Source: Daejeonia sp002484105 (GTDB taxonomy: Bacteria; Bacteroidota; Bacteroidia; Flavobacteriales; Weeksellaceae). Taken from it: DNA of 64,000 nucleotides. Within the stretch, counting starts at the first letter, position 1, and every line of letters begins with the position of its first letter. The notes beneath the pieces are model-generated. The model was given only the letters and a program-made list of their open reading frames with translations. It was not told where the DNA came from and searched no databases. Positions 52,433 through 60,105 of this stretch are shown here, piece by piece. The DNA is taken from the NCBI RefSeq assembly GCF_051175565.1, contig NZ_CP195105.1:930001-994000 (forward strand). Direction: 5' to 3'. The position numbers and the translations under genes are program-made.

Positions 52433-53833
52433 ATGAAAAAGAATACCATTCTTGAAAATATACGCCTGCTGAATGCCGGTGCAAAAGGAGTAGCTGTAGG
52501 AAAAACCGAAGACGGAAAAACCGTCCTCGTATCCGGTGCCGTACCCGGCGATTTGGTAAATGTGCGCGTCCGAAAATCCAAATCCCGGTATATGGAAGGA
52601 GAAGCCGTAGCAATCCTCGAAAAATCCCCCTTCCGCGTAGATCCCAAATGTATTCATTTTGGCGTATGTGGCGGTTGCAAATGGCAGAATCTCGCCTACG
52701 AAAAACAGCTGGATTTTAAGCAGGACGAAGTTTACAACAACATCAGGCGCATCGGTGGCCTGGATGATTTCGAAACGCTTCCGATTCTCGGTTCTGCACA
52801 GCAGTATTTCTACCGGAACAAAATGGAATTTTCGTTCTCTGATGCCCGTTGGCTGACGCAAGAGGAAGTAAACTCCGGAGCAGATTTCCTTGATAAAAAT
52901 GCTCTCGGATTCCATATTCCGGGGATGTGGAGCAAAATTCTCGATCTCAAAGAGTGTTTCCTTCAGGAGGATCCTTCCAATGCCATTCGTCTTGAAGTCC
53001 GGAAATTTGCGGAAAAGAATGGGATGGCATTCTATGATGTACGAAACCAGGAAGGCTTTTTGAGGACACTCATGCTGCGGCAGAATTCAAAAGGAGAATG
53101 GATGGTCCTGTTTCAGCTGTTCCGTGAAGAAAAAGAACAACAGCAGAAACTCTTCGACCACCTTATTTCAGCGTTTCCACAGATCCGCACGCTGGTCTTT
53201 GCCATCAATCCGAAATCCAACGATTCGGTGTATGATCTGGATATCCAAACTTATTACGGAGACGGTTTCCTGATGGAAGAAATGGATGGGCTGCAGTTTA
53301 AAATCGGACCAAAATCATTCTTCCAGACCAACTACAGACAAGCGCTGGAACTTTATCGGAAAACCCTCGAATTTGCTGATCTGAAAGGAGACGAGGTGGT
53401 CTACGATCTTTATACCGGTACCGGAACCATTGCGCAGTATGTAGCCCGTAATGCCAGACAGGTTATCGGAATAGAGTCTGTACAGGAAGCGATAGAGGCC
53501 GCCCAGGCTCATGCAAAACTGAACGGGCTGGAAAACTGTACTTTTTATTGTGGAGATATGAAAGACGTCTTTACCGAAGAATTCCTCGCTGCGCATCCCA
53601 AGGCAGATGTCCTGATCACCGATCCGCCGCGCGACGGCATGCATCATAAAGTAGTGGAACAGATCCTGAAACTGGCACCCGAAAAAGTGGTGTATGTGAG
53701 CTGTAATTCGGCAACGCAGGCGCGGGATATCGCTCTGATGAAAGATCAGTATACACTCGTGAAAATACTACCTGTGGATATGTTTCCGCAGACGCATCAC
53801 GTAGAAAATATTGCGTTATTAAAAAAGAAATAG
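52433..53833 (+). CDS. rlmD: 23S rRNA (uracil-1939-C5) methyltransferase RlmD
   Basis: 466 residues: TRAM domain (about 5-62), [4Fe-4S] cysteines in K-C-I-H-F-G-V-C-G-G-C-K-W-Q (about 74-87) plus one more in K-E-C-F-L, then the SAM domain with motif I Y-D-L-Y-T-G-T-G-T-I, and the catalytic block V-S-C-N-S-A-T-Q-A-R-D with the nucleophilic Cys. RlmD/RumA-type; RlmCD or TrmA-like variants are possible but the cluster motif favours RlmD. Confidence 0.92.
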   Translation: MKKNTILENIRLLNAGAKGVAVGKTEDGKTVLVSGAVPGDLVNVRVRKSKSRYMEGEAVAILEKSPFRVDPKCIHFGVCGGCKWQNLAYEKQLDFKQDEVYNNIRRIGGLDDFETLPILGSAQQYFYRNKMEFSFSDARWLTQEEVNSGADFLDKNALGFHIPGMWSKILDLKECFLQEDPSNAIRLEVRKFAEKNGMAFYDVRNQEGFLRTLMLRQNSKGEWMVLFQLFREEKEQQQKLFDHLISAFPQIRTLVFAINPKSNDSVYDLDIQTYYGDGFLMEEMDGLQFKIGPKSFFQTNYRQALELYRKTLEFADLKGDEVVYDLYTGTGTIAQYVARNARQVIGIESVQEAIEAAQAHAKLNGLENCTFYCGDMKDVFTEEFLAAHPKADVLITDPPRDGMHHKVVEQILKLAPEKVVYVSCNSATQARDIALMKDQYTLVKILPVDMFPQTHHVENIALLKKK

Positions 53834-53868
53834 ATAAATTTGGAACTATTATCCTAAAAATTTAAAGA

Positions 53869-56334
53869 ATGAAGCCTCTCAGGACAGCTCTGGCAGCATT
53901 TGCCCTCGTTTTTATGCAAACCGCTTTTCATGCACAGGTGAAGGACTCTGCAGCAGTGAAAAAGGATTCTGTAAAAGCCAAAACCGACGACAAGAAAAAA
54001 GCAGGTGTAAAACCTTATGCGGAAGTCATCACGGACAAAGCCATCAGCGACAGCGGATTTTTTACGGTACACAAAGTAGAGGACCGCTATTTTTTTGAAA
54101 TTCCTGACCGCATGCTGAAAAAAGACATTCTTGTGGTGACGAGGCTATCCAAGGCAGGTGCCGGAATGCGATCCGGAATGTCAGGATATGCAGGCGACCA
54201 GATCGGACAGAATGTCATTTCCTTTGAAAAAGGACCGAAAGACAGGATGTTCATCAAATCTGTTTCTTTTGTCGATTATGCCAAAGATTCCACGTCAGAT
54301 ATGTATCAGTCTGTAACAAGGAACAATATACAGCCCATCATGATGGCTTTTGACATTAAAGCTTACGGCAAGGACCATAAAACTTCTGTAGTTGACATCA
54401 CAGACATGCTGAATGCAGACAACGAAATTGTTTCGTTTGCAGCGCGTTATAAGGATAATTTCCGTGTGGGAAGCTATCAGAAAGAGATGTCTTACGTTAA
54501 TTCTGTCCGTGCTTTTCCGGAAAATATAGAAATCAATACCACAAAGACATTTGCAAAATCTGCGGGACGTATGACTGGAATTCCGAAGGAGGCACTTCCG
54601 AAAGTCAGCGGAAATTATACAGTAGAGATCAATTCTTCTTTCGTTCTTCTTCCTGAAAATAAAATGCAGTCGCGCTATTTTGATCCCCGTGTTGGATATT
54701 TTACCGTCGGGTATACTGATTTTGATATTGATCCGCAGGGTGTCAAAAATATACGCCTCATCAAAAGGTGGCGCCTGGAACCCAAACCTGAAGACCTTGC
54801 CCGGTACAAAAGAGGGGAACTGGTGGAACCTGCCAAGCCTATAGTCTTCTACATCGATCCGGCAACCCCGAAAAAATGGGTGCCCTATCTGATTCAGGGA
54901 GTGAACGACTGGCAGAAGGCATTTGAAAAAGCTGGTTTTAAAAATGCTATTTATGCCAAACTTCCCGATCCTGTAAAGGACAAAGACTGGAGTCTCGAAG
55001 ATGCGCGTTATTCCGCCATTGTCTATAAACCGTCGGATGTGCCGAATGCTTCGGGACCTTCTATTGCCGATCCGCGTACGGGAGAGATTCTCGAAAGCCA
55101 TATCAACTGGTATCATAATGTGATGCTGCTGCTCAGAAACTGGTATTTCATCCAGGCTTCACCTAATGATCCACGTGCCCGAAAAATGGAATTTGATGAC
55201 CAGCTGATGGGGCAGCTGATCCGTTTTGTGTCTTCCCATGAAGTGGGACACACTTTGGGACTGCGCCATAATTTCGGATCGAGTTCCACCGTTCCGGTCG
55301 AAAAACTCCGCGACAAAAAATGGGTGGAAGTCAATGGGCATACGCCGTCCATTATGGATTATGCACGTTTCAATTACGTTGCCCAGCCCGAAGATCATAT
55401 CAGTGAAAAAGGAATGATGCCGAGAATCGGGGAATATGATAAATGGGCTATCGAATGGGGCTATCGCAGATTTGCAGGATATCCAACTGCAGAAGCCGAG
55501 AAAGAATTCCTGAACAAATGGGTCATCAGCAGCCTGAACGAAAACCCTCGTCTGTGGTTCGGCACGGAAACTAATCCTTTGGATCCAAGATCCCAGAGTG
55601 AGCAGGTGGGGGATAATGCGATGATCGCAAATACGTATGGTATCCGAAATCTGCAACGTATTATGGACAACCTTGAAAACTGGACCGCAACACCGAACGA
55701 AGATTATACAAATCTCAGTGATATGTACGATCAAGTGACATTGCAGTTCAGAAGATACCTCGGGCATGTTTCCAAATATATCGGCGGACAGATGGAAACT
55801 CCAAAAACGGCCGAACAGAGCGGATGGGTGTACGAACCGGTTTCTGTTAACGAGCAGAAACAGGCACTCGCTTTCCTGAAAGAAAATATTTTTGATACCC
55901 CACAATGGCTGCTGAAGCCTTCGGTTTTCGGAAAAACAGGAAAAGCGCCTGTGAAAACCGTAGAAACACTTCAGAACAGTGTGCTGAGCCGCATTCTGAG
56001 CCGTATGGTACTGGAAAGCATGTATCAGATGGAAGCGGTGAGCGGTACAGGATATCCCATCGCAGAGTATTTCAGTGATCTGAACAAAGCGGTATTTGAT
56101 GGTTCCGCTCCGGATATTTACCAAAGAAATCTACAGCGCAACTATGTCACTGATCTTATTGCACTGCTGGACCATAAAAACCAGGACAATACAGATATCA
56201 GTGCTGTGGTTCGCGGAAACCTCCGTAATCTGAAAAAAAATCTGCAGAGCAGGGCAGGAAACGGCGACACATTGGTAGCATATCATTATCAGGATCTTGC
56301 CGATCGTATTGAAAAAGCTCTTGATCCAAAGTAG
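53869..56334 (+). CDS. Large zinc-dependent metalloprotease (DUF5117/DUF4953 type)
   Basis: 821 residues with a signal peptide (about 1-23). The N-terminal region (40-300) is the DUF5117-type domain; the C-terminal half holds the metzincin-like zinc site H-E-V-G-H-T-L-G-L-R-H-N-F (about 460-472), preceded by a segment with W-Q-K-A-F-E-K-A-G-F-K-N-A. The third His is in the motif H-x3-H-x5-H. Family knowledge: such proteins are abundant in Bacteroidota; some degrade peptide or are implicated in the envelope. Located after rlmD by 35 bp. Confidence 0.88.
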   Translation: MKPLRTALAAFALVFMQTAFHAQVKDSAAVKKDSVKAKTDDKKKAGVKPYAEVITDKAISDSGFFTVHKVEDRYFFEIPDRMLKKDILVVTRLSKAGAGMRSGMSGYAGDQIGQNVISFEKGPKDRMFIKSVSFVDYAKDSTSDMYQSVTRNNIQPIMMAFDIKAYGKDHKTSVVDITDMLNADNEIVSFAARYKDNFRVGSYQKEMSYVNSVRAFPENIEINTTKTFAKSAGRMTGIPKEALPKVSGNYTVEINSSFVLLPENKMQSRYFDPRVGYFTVGYTDFDIDPQGVKNIRLIKRWRLEPKPEDLARYKRGELVEPAKPIVFYIDPATPKKWVPYLIQGVNDWQKAFEKAGFKNAIYAKLPDPVKDKDWSLEDARYSAIVYKPSDVPNASGPSIADPRTGEILESHINWYHNVMLLLRNWYFIQASPNDPRARKMEFDDQLMGQLIRFVSSHEVGHTLGLRHNFGSSSTVPVEKLRDKKWVEVNGHTPSIMDYARFNYVAQPEDHISEKGMMPRIGEYDKWAIEWGYRRFAGYPTAEAEKEFLNKWVISSLNENPRLWFGTETNPLDPRSQSEQVGDNAMIANTYGIRNLQRIMDNLENWTATPNEDYTNLSDMYDQVTLQFRRYLGHVSKYIGGQMETPKTAEQSGWVYEPVSVNEQKQALAFLKENIFDTPQWLLKPSVFGKTGKAPVKTVETLQNSVLSRILSRMVLESMYQMEAVSGTGYPIAEYFSDLNKAVFDGSAPDIYQRNLQRNYVTDLIALLDHKNQDNTDISAVVRGNLRNLKKNLQSRAGNGDTLVAYHYQDLADRIEKALDPK

Positions 56335-56340
56335 TACCTC

Positions 56341-56814
56341 ATGAAAAAATATATTCTTCTTTCTTTATCAATGCTTCTCGTGCTGTTTTCATGCACGGGA
56401 GATGATGATATCTGCACCAATGGCGAAGCAACGCCCAGAATGAAAGTCAAATTTAAAGATGCCAATAACAAATTGCTCCAGATGTCAACACTGATTATAG
56501 GAGTAGATTATGGAAGCGGAACCCCTACGGAAGTTCTGAACAGTACTGATGTAGATTCGGTGATGATCCCGCTCCGTATTGACGAAAGCAAATATACTGA
56601 TGTGTATATTAAAACTTCTGCAACAGGGCCGACTTCTGTGGTGCGCGTCAACTATACCACCAGTTCGCAATATGTGTCTCCCGCATGCGGGATCAAACGG
56701 CTTTACCGAGAGGTTACTGCGGATCTGGAACAGAAAAATCCTGTGAAAAAAATACAGAGCGAACAAACCGAAATTACCGATGAAGACAAAACTCACTTTT
56801 ATTTTATTTTTTAG
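56341..56814 (+). CDS. DUF6452 family lipoprotein
   Basis: 157 residues with a lipoprotein signal (L-F-S-C-T near 17). Conserved Cys pairs C-T-N-G-E-A-T-P-R and S-P-A-C-G, and F-Y-F-I-F at the end, match DUF6452, a Bacteroidota family of unknown function. It starts 6 bp after the metalloprotease and its last 35 bp overlap the next gene. Confidence 0.72.
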   Translation: MKKYILLSLSMLLVLFSCTGDDDICTNGEATPRMKVKFKDANNKLLQMSTLIIGVDYGSGTPTEVLNSTDVDSVMIPLRIDESKYTDVYIKTSATGPTSVVRVNYTTSSQYVSPACGIKRLYREVTADLEQKNPVKKIQSEQTEITDEDKTHFYFIF

Positions 56815-57433
56815 TAGTCTGCTTGTTTTTTGCCAGAAAAAATCTGAAGACAGTGTTGCAACAACAAAAACTTCCAGAGAATTTATGGTCGGGGTGGATG
56901 TACTGAATGCCGGACTGGGTGTTTTTTCGGACAATAAAATTTTTCAGGGATATATCTCGTCAAAAGTTTCGGATAAGGTGCATGCGCTTGTTGAAGCCGG
57001 ATACGGAAAAAACCAGTATGACAAAAGCGGATATCTTGCGGATGCCTCGGGATTTTTCTTTAAGGCGGGTGGTTTTTATATGCTGTCTCAGGATTCTCAG
57101 AACCATTATAACGGATTCTATGCAGGTCCGAAAATCGGAGCTTCTTTTTATAAGCAGGAATATCATAAAGTGCCGATCCGCGGTTATCAGGGAGGCGATT
57201 ATTACGACAGTTTCCCGCAGAGCAGTCAGTCGTCATATTGGCTGGAAGCAGGGATTGGCGGTCGCGTACAGCTTTTTGATTCTCAATTTTATATCGATGT
57301 GCAGGTACAGCCGCGCTACCTGATGTATACCACCAAACAAGATGACATCAAACCGATGACGGTTCCCGGATTCGGTAAATCTTCATCAGGTTTCAATATG
57401 GGATTCAGCTGGAATATTGCATACCGGTTTTAG
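56780..57433 (+). CDS. DUF6048 family outer-membrane beta-barrel-like protein
   Basis: 217 residues with a signal peptide (about 1-18). Alternating aromatic strands (G-F-Y-A-G-P-K-I-G-A-S-F-Y, Y-I-D-V-Q-V-Q-P-R-Y-L-M-Y) and a final phenylalanine (W-N-I-A-Y-R-F) are typical of an outer-membrane barrel. It overlaps the DUF6452 gene by 35 bp, so the two are coupled; DUF6452/DUF6048 adjacency to rlmD is recurrent in Flavobacteriia as far as I recall. Confidence 0.75.
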   Translation: MKTKLTFILFFSSLLVFCQKKSEDSVATTKTSREFMVGVDVLNAGLGVFSDNKIFQGYISSKVSDKVHALVEAGYGKNQYDKSGYLADASGFFFKAGGFYMLSQDSQNHYNGFYAGPKIGASFYKQEYHKVPIRGYQGGDYYDSFPQSSQSSYWLEAGIGGRVQLFDSQFYIDVQVQPRYLMYTTKQDDIKPMTVPGFGKSSSGFNMGFSWNIAYRF

Positions 57434-57510
57434 AAAAGATGAGCTAAAAAGAAAGATAGCGAATGCTTTTCTATATTAATACTAAAATAAAGCATTAAGA
57501 GAAAATACGA

Positions 57511-57549
57511 AGAATCAGAACCTGAAGTAGGCTCTGATTCTTTTTTTTC
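57511..57549 (+). terminator. Terminator of the rlmD-DUF6048 operon
   Basis: 12-bp stem with one mismatch (57511-57522 with 57530-57541) is followed by eight further T. Confidence 0.85.
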
Positions 57550-57565
57550 AATAGCAGTTATTATA

Positions 57566-57916
57566 TTATTTGTTAAAGTCTTTTGATTTTGCAGGTGTGC
57601 CTTCTACTTCATACCCTATTTTACCAAATAAAAAATACCATTTTCTTTTAGCCGTTACAACACCATCAATTAAAATATCATAGCCATTACCGGATTTTTC
57701 AATTGCTTTATCTGTTGCTTCTTTTAGATTAGGAGTTCCAAGCGGTATTCCCAATACTGTTGTTACATAGTCTTCTCCTTTTACTCTTTCACCTTTACTG
57801 GTTTCAGGAATTTGTACTGCTAAATTTTTAGAGCTAATTGCCGTATAATCAATTAGTCTTGTAGAACATGATGTTAGTGCGGTAGCAATACCACAAATAA
57901 ATAGTAGTTTTTTCAT
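57566..57916 (-). CDS. Small lipoprotein, TRL-like
   Basis: 116 residues. Lipoprotein signal with lipobox L-T-S-C-S (cysteine near residue 17). The pattern K-G-E-D-Y-V-T-T-V-L-G-I-P-L-G followed by N-L-K-E-A-T-D-K-A-I-E-K-S resembles the TRL-like family of small lipoproteins (G-x-A-x-x-x-I-L-G-x-x-x-G-D-A-S-I-x-A-A). The resemblance is by eye only. AT-rich, beside an IS element, so it may be part of an acquired patch. Confidence 0.5.
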   Translation of the reverse strand: MKKLLFICGIATALTSCSTRLIDYTAISSKNLAVQIPETSKGERVKGEDYVTTVLGIPLGTPNLKEATDKAIEKSGNGYDILIDGVVTAKRKWYFLFGKIGYEVEGTPAKSKDFNK

Positions 57917-58060
57917 AAATGTTTTAATTTAAATTGGTATAGTAATGTTAATTTTATATTCATTCCCGTCCGATAAAAATTAAAATTAAATTTTTAGAAT
58001 GCACATATGATTGATTGTCAGGTGTATAAAAGAGCAACTTTGTGATAATTCAAAAACAAG

Positions 58061-59263
58061 CTACCAATCAAAGGACAATTGATTGCCATCGTCTCGGTCA
58101 ATGACCCAGTCTTTTTCGGGGTTTTCTAAAAATTTCATTAGGTTGATATAATTGAACAAATGGATTTTGCAAAAACTGACTAAATTCGAAAATGCCCAAT
58201 GCCGCTTCAATCTCTTCTTAATGACTGCAAGCAGAAGATTAACTATTAACACACAATAAATCTGTATTTTAATCGCATTTTCGTTATCTCCCAAAAAATA
58301 TTTTAGTGGAAAATTTTGCTTCAACTGCTTAAACAACAGCTCAATCTGCCATCTTGTTTTATAAAGTGCTGCAATCATATCGGCTCTCATTTCAAACAAA
58401 TTGGTCAAAAACTCAAATTTCCTTTTGTTGGCACGGTCATAGAAAACTACTTTTCGCAATCGTAATTTCGAGGTTTCTTTGTCCTTTTTTACTTCAACCT
58501 CGATAATTTCGTCCTTTAAAACACCGCTGTGAATATGCGATCCAATGTCTAATGCTTCAATGTTGATGTATGATGCACTATCCTTTATTCGGGTTACAAA
58601 ACCTGTTTTGTGCTCGGTAAAACGCTCGAAAGCCTTGTAATCATTATATCCTTTGTCGAAAACATACACCGTGTTTTCATCGTATTTTAGTTTGTCTAAA
58701 AACTCGTGGTCGTGTTTTTTGGCTTCGCTGAACCAAACTAAACTGGGAACGACTTCATCAGCATTAACCACCGTATGAACTTTAATTCCGCCTTTCTTTT
58801 TGCCTGTTTTCGGATTTCTGCCAACGCCCTCCAAAATATCTTTAAACAAGCTGATTGTGGTGCTGTCAAAAATTTTTACCTGCTTTTTTATGACATCCTT
58901 AATCCGGCTGTCCGATAAAAAACCGCCATATTGTTTGAGCAATGCGTGATAAATATTTTCAAAAACCAAAACATCTCTTTTCTTGTTGGCATCCGACAAT
59001 GTGCTTCTCTTAGGAATATGATTTAACTGGAAACCTGCTGTTTTACCCGATAAACCAAGCATCGCTCCTGATATTTCACGCAGTGATGTACATTTTGAAA
59101 ACGAACAAAACAGCATACTTATCAAATGGTCTTTGGTCTTAAAACGCTTTGTATAGCGGTCTGAATCGCATTTTTTAACTTCCTTTCTGATCAGTGAATC
59201 TTCAATTAATGAAATCAGCTGTCCGAAAACGGATTTTGTAGAAAAATGATTACTTTTACTCAT
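58061..59263 (-). CDS. IS4-family transposase
   Basis: 400 residues. N-terminal DUF4372-like region (1-75), then a DDE domain: first Asp in I-F-D-S-T-T-I (about 131), second Asp in Y-V-F-D-K-G-Y-N-D-Y (about 203), and the Glu in the IS4 signature Y-K-T-R-W-Q-I-E-L-L-F-K-Q-L-K (about 313). All three catalytic residues are present and the frame is unbroken. It cuts and pastes the IS. Confidence 0.93.
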   Translation of the reverse strand: MSKSNHFSTKSVFGQLISLIEDSLIRKEVKKCDSDRYTKRFKTKDHLISMLFCSFSKCTSLREISGAMLGLSGKTAGFQLNHIPKRSTLSDANKKRDVLVFENIYHALLKQYGGFLSDSRIKDVIKKQVKIFDSTTISLFKDILEGVGRNPKTGKKKGGIKVHTVVNADEVVPSLVWFSEAKKHDHEFLDKLKYDENTVYVFDKGYNDYKAFERFTEHKTGFVTRIKDSASYINIEALDIGSHIHSGVLKDEIIEVEVKKDKETSKLRLRKVVFYDRANKRKFEFLTNLFEMRADMIAALYKTRWQIELLFKQLKQNFPLKYFLGDNENAIKIQIYCVLIVNLLLAVIKKRLKRHWAFSNLVSFCKIHLFNYINLMKFLENPEKDWVIDRDDGNQLSFDW

Positions 59264-59302
59264 AGTTGTTTGCTGTGTCAGAACTTCAAACTTACTAAAA
59301 AG

Positions 59303-59328
59303 AAGAGTAGCCTAAAAAGGCTACTCTT
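59303..59328 (-). terminator. Outside-in terminator at the IS right end
   Basis: A 10-bp perfect stem AAGAGTAGCC/GGCTACTCTT (59303-59312 with 59319-59328), followed on the minus strand by CTTTTT. It would stop transcripts entering from outside toward the transposase gene, which starts 40 bp further on. Confidence 0.7.
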
Positions 59329-59470
59329 TTATCGGACAACAATGTTTTATATTGATTAATTTTATTATTTTGAATGATGATCTGATAGTATTATAAAATA
59401 TTTTTGTTTTAATGTTATTGACAAAATATCGCTTTGTTTTGTATTGTTAAATGCTACTTTGCAAAAATAT

Positions 59471-59482
59471 ATAACATGTTAT
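59471..59482. promoter_or_regulatory. Palindrome upstream of the second XRE gene
   Basis: ATAACATGTTAT is a perfect 12-bp palindrome 80 bp before the ATG at 59563, in an AT-rich region. A candidate regulator-binding site. Confidence 0.4.
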
Positions 59483-59543
59483 TTATGTTTTATATAATAA
59501 ATTACTTATATGGTAAAAATATTACTTAGTTCTAAAAAATCTT

Positions 59544-59551
59544 TATATTTG
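59544..59551 (+). promoter_or_regulatory. -7 box of the second XRE gene
   Basis: TATATTTG is a perfect TAnnTTTG, 11 bp before the ATG at 59563, giving a nearly leaderless transcript. Confidence 0.55.
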
Positions 59552-59562
59552 AATAAAAAATT

Positions 59563-59916
59563 ATGGCACTCGGTGAAAAGTTAAAGTATGCGCGGCTTAA
59601 GAGTAATTTTTCTCAAGATTATTTGGCGGAAATGCTGAATATTTCGCAGAAAACATATTCTAATTTTGAAAATAATAAAACAATCCCTGATTTTGGACAG
59701 ATCGAAAAAATTTCAGAGATTCTTGGAGTGAGTATCTTGGATTTTTTGACAGATGATAAATTAGCTTTTTACCAAACCAATTCTACAGGTGCTAATAACG
59801 GATTAGTCATCAATCAGCTTTCCGAAAAAATCATTGAACAGTACGAACTTCGAATTAAAAAACTAGATGAGGAAAATCAATATTTAAAATTATTGCTTGA
59901 TAAGTTTGTCAATTAA
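59563..59916 (+). CDS. XRE-family regulator with C-terminal coiled coil
   Basis: 117 residues: HTH_3 (about 5-62) with S-Q-D-Y-L-A-E-M-L-N-I-S-Q-K-T-Y-S-N-F-E, then a coiled-coil tail (about 85-116: I-I-E-Q-Y-E-L-R-I-K-K-L-D-E-E-N). Same two-part layout as the protein at 25002-25376, although the sequences differ. Located between an IS and htpG in an AT-rich stretch, so it is likely part of the accessory patch. Target unknown. Confidence 0.82.
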   Translation: MALGEKLKYARLKSNFSQDYLAEMLNISQKTYSNFENNKTIPDFGQIEKISEILGVSILDFLTDDKLAFYQTNSTGANNGLVINQLSEKIIEQYELRIKKLDEENQYLKLLLDKFVN

Positions 59917-60025
59917 ATATTTCTGTTTTTAACCACTTTCATAATATGTAAATGTAAGGTTTTAAATCTTGATAAAGCATAGGATTAGTTTATTCTGAAG
60001 ACCTTTTGATCCAGAAGGTTCATTT

Positions 60026-60050
60026 AAGAATGTCATTCTGTCACATTCTT
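60026..60050. promoter_or_regulatory. CIRCE-spaced palindrome upstream of htpG
   Basis: AAGAATGT-N9-ACATTCTT: perfect 8-bp arms with a 9-bp spacer, the spacing of the HrcA operator (CIRCE), though the arm sequence differs from the classic TTAGCACTC. It ends 56 bp before the htpG start codon (60106). Confidence 0.5.
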
Positions 60051-60105
60051 TTGGATGGTATTTTTTTTGAAAAAAGGAGTTCAGAATACAATAAAACAAT
60101 ATACT

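Larger units (their letters stand above)
57968..59337. mobile_element. IS4-family insertion sequence, 1370 bp
   Basis: Perfect 11-bp terminal inverted repeats GTCCGATAAAA at 57968-57978 and complementary at 59327-59337, flanking one transposase gene. A hairpin (59303-59328) lies just inside the right end, upstream of the gene. No clear target-site duplication is visible at the borders. Appears intact and could be active. Confidence 0.88.

Noticed and set aside
57953..57967. Target-site duplication for the IS4 element
   Set aside because: The 9-12 bases outside each end do not match; AT-rich partial likeness is not convincing.
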